A stretch of 64,000 bases of DNA from Dichetophora obliterata (taxonomy: Eukaryota > Arthropoda > Insecta > Diptera > Sciomyzidae), in the NCBI GenBank assembly GCA_963920525.1, contig OY986439.1, forward strand, positions 377,001 through 441,000. Direction: 5' to 3'. Below the pieces are notes generated by a model. That model saw nothing but the letters and a program-made list of their open reading frames with translations. It was not told the origin of the DNA and ran no database searches. A program made the translations under genes and the position numbers. The stretch's first letter is position 1; each line of letters opens with the position of its first letter. This document shows positions 63,784 through 64,000 of the stretch, in pieces.

Positions 63784-64000
63784 TAAAATTAATTTTGACC
63801 TTGAAAAAACACCCCAGATTAAACCGGATATTTTTTCCATAGCGACTCTCACAAAAGCCACATGGCGGCCATCATTAAAAAATTGTCAACTCTGCGCCTC
63901 TCCTAAGCGGCCATTATACTTTTGTGGAGCGCAAATCACAAAGGTTCAATCAGCGATAAAATTAATTTTGACCTTGAAAAAATTCCAAAAATTTTTTTTC
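63784..64000 (+). repeat. Broken long-unit insert and restart at window edge
   Basis: The third long insert follows the others up to about 63,928 ('tttgtgga'), then switches to 'gcgcaaatcacaaagg' and restarts at 'aatcagcgataaaa' (about 63,949), diverging again after 'ccttgaaaaaa'. This marks the decaying edge of the family or a rearrangement; the window ends here. Confidence 0.75.

Larger units (their letters stand above)
61481..64000 (+). repeat. Second tandem family: short (244/255-bp) and long (~448-bp) units
   Basis: Units begin with 'gtggcaaccctatcc' at 61,481, 61,736, 61,840, 62,287, 62,531, 62,786, 63,030, 63,478 and 63,723. Short units are 244-245 or 255 bp; the 255-bp form has an extra 'ttattaggtggac'-like segment. 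The unit at 61,736 is cut to 104 bp. Long units begin at 61,840, 63,030 and 63,723 (the last broken). Each unit carries GAATTTTAAAATTC, a perfect 14-bp palindrome (for example 61,504-61,517). Open frames of 65-79 codons inside it recur with the repeat and are probably not genes. The family is unrelated to the 533-bp satellite. Confidence 0.93.

Noticed and set aside
61343..63842. Frames of 65-79 codons in the second repeat family with a recurring 'ILNFKILT' or 'ILKFYNFEILTT' segment
   Set aside because: The protein similarity reflects the DNA half-unit duplication. Frames end at unit variants and no coding signature is seen.

Overview
This window looks like heterochromatic, repeat-dominated DNA from an animal genome, most likely an insect or other arthropod. 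The reasons are the very AT-rich long-period satellite, a CR1/Jockey-like LINE whose ORF1 starts with a PHD-type zinc finger, and the absence of any prokaryote-like gene density. I cannot name the species from sequence alone. No cellular protein-coding gene, tRNA or rRNA gene is visible.

Layout. (1) 1-30,817: a direct tandem array of a ~533-bp satellite monomer, 56 near full-length copies, two shortened ones and a partial last copy. (2) 30,818-30,853: a 36-bp non-satellite spacer rich in inverted repeats, where the array flips orientation. (3) 30,854-36,848 and 42,916-61,471: the same satellite on the opposite strand (~11 and ~35 monomers), with more subfamilies than the left arm. (4) 36,849-42,915: a nearly intact, apparently full-length ~6.07-kb LINE on the minus strand, inserted in the right arm. 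It has a 5' initiator-like start, ORF1 (785 aa, PHD finger), ORF2 split by one frameshift into endonuclease and reverse transcriptase parts, a 3' UTR that can fold as a three-way junction, and an (ATAA)n-like tail. (5) 61,481-64,000: an unrelated second tandem family with ~244/255-bp short units and ~448-bp long units.

The 533-bp satellite is itself a diverged trimer of ~178-bp subunits, each with a conserved 24-bp box. Above the monomer there are higher-order units: a 5-monomer block of ~2,665 bp in the left arm, a 3-monomer block of ~1,600 bp in the left arm, and a 5-monomer block of ~2,673 bp (plus an extra 1,070-bp dimer) in the right arm. The two arms make a head-to-head inverted repeat of about 30 kb each, which would fold back on itself if transcribed through the centre.

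The LINE proteins are the only credible coding sequences: ORF1 would package the element RNA, and ORF2 would nick the target and reverse-transcribe. The short 60-80 aa reading frames in the satellite recur with the repeat and are not treated as genes.
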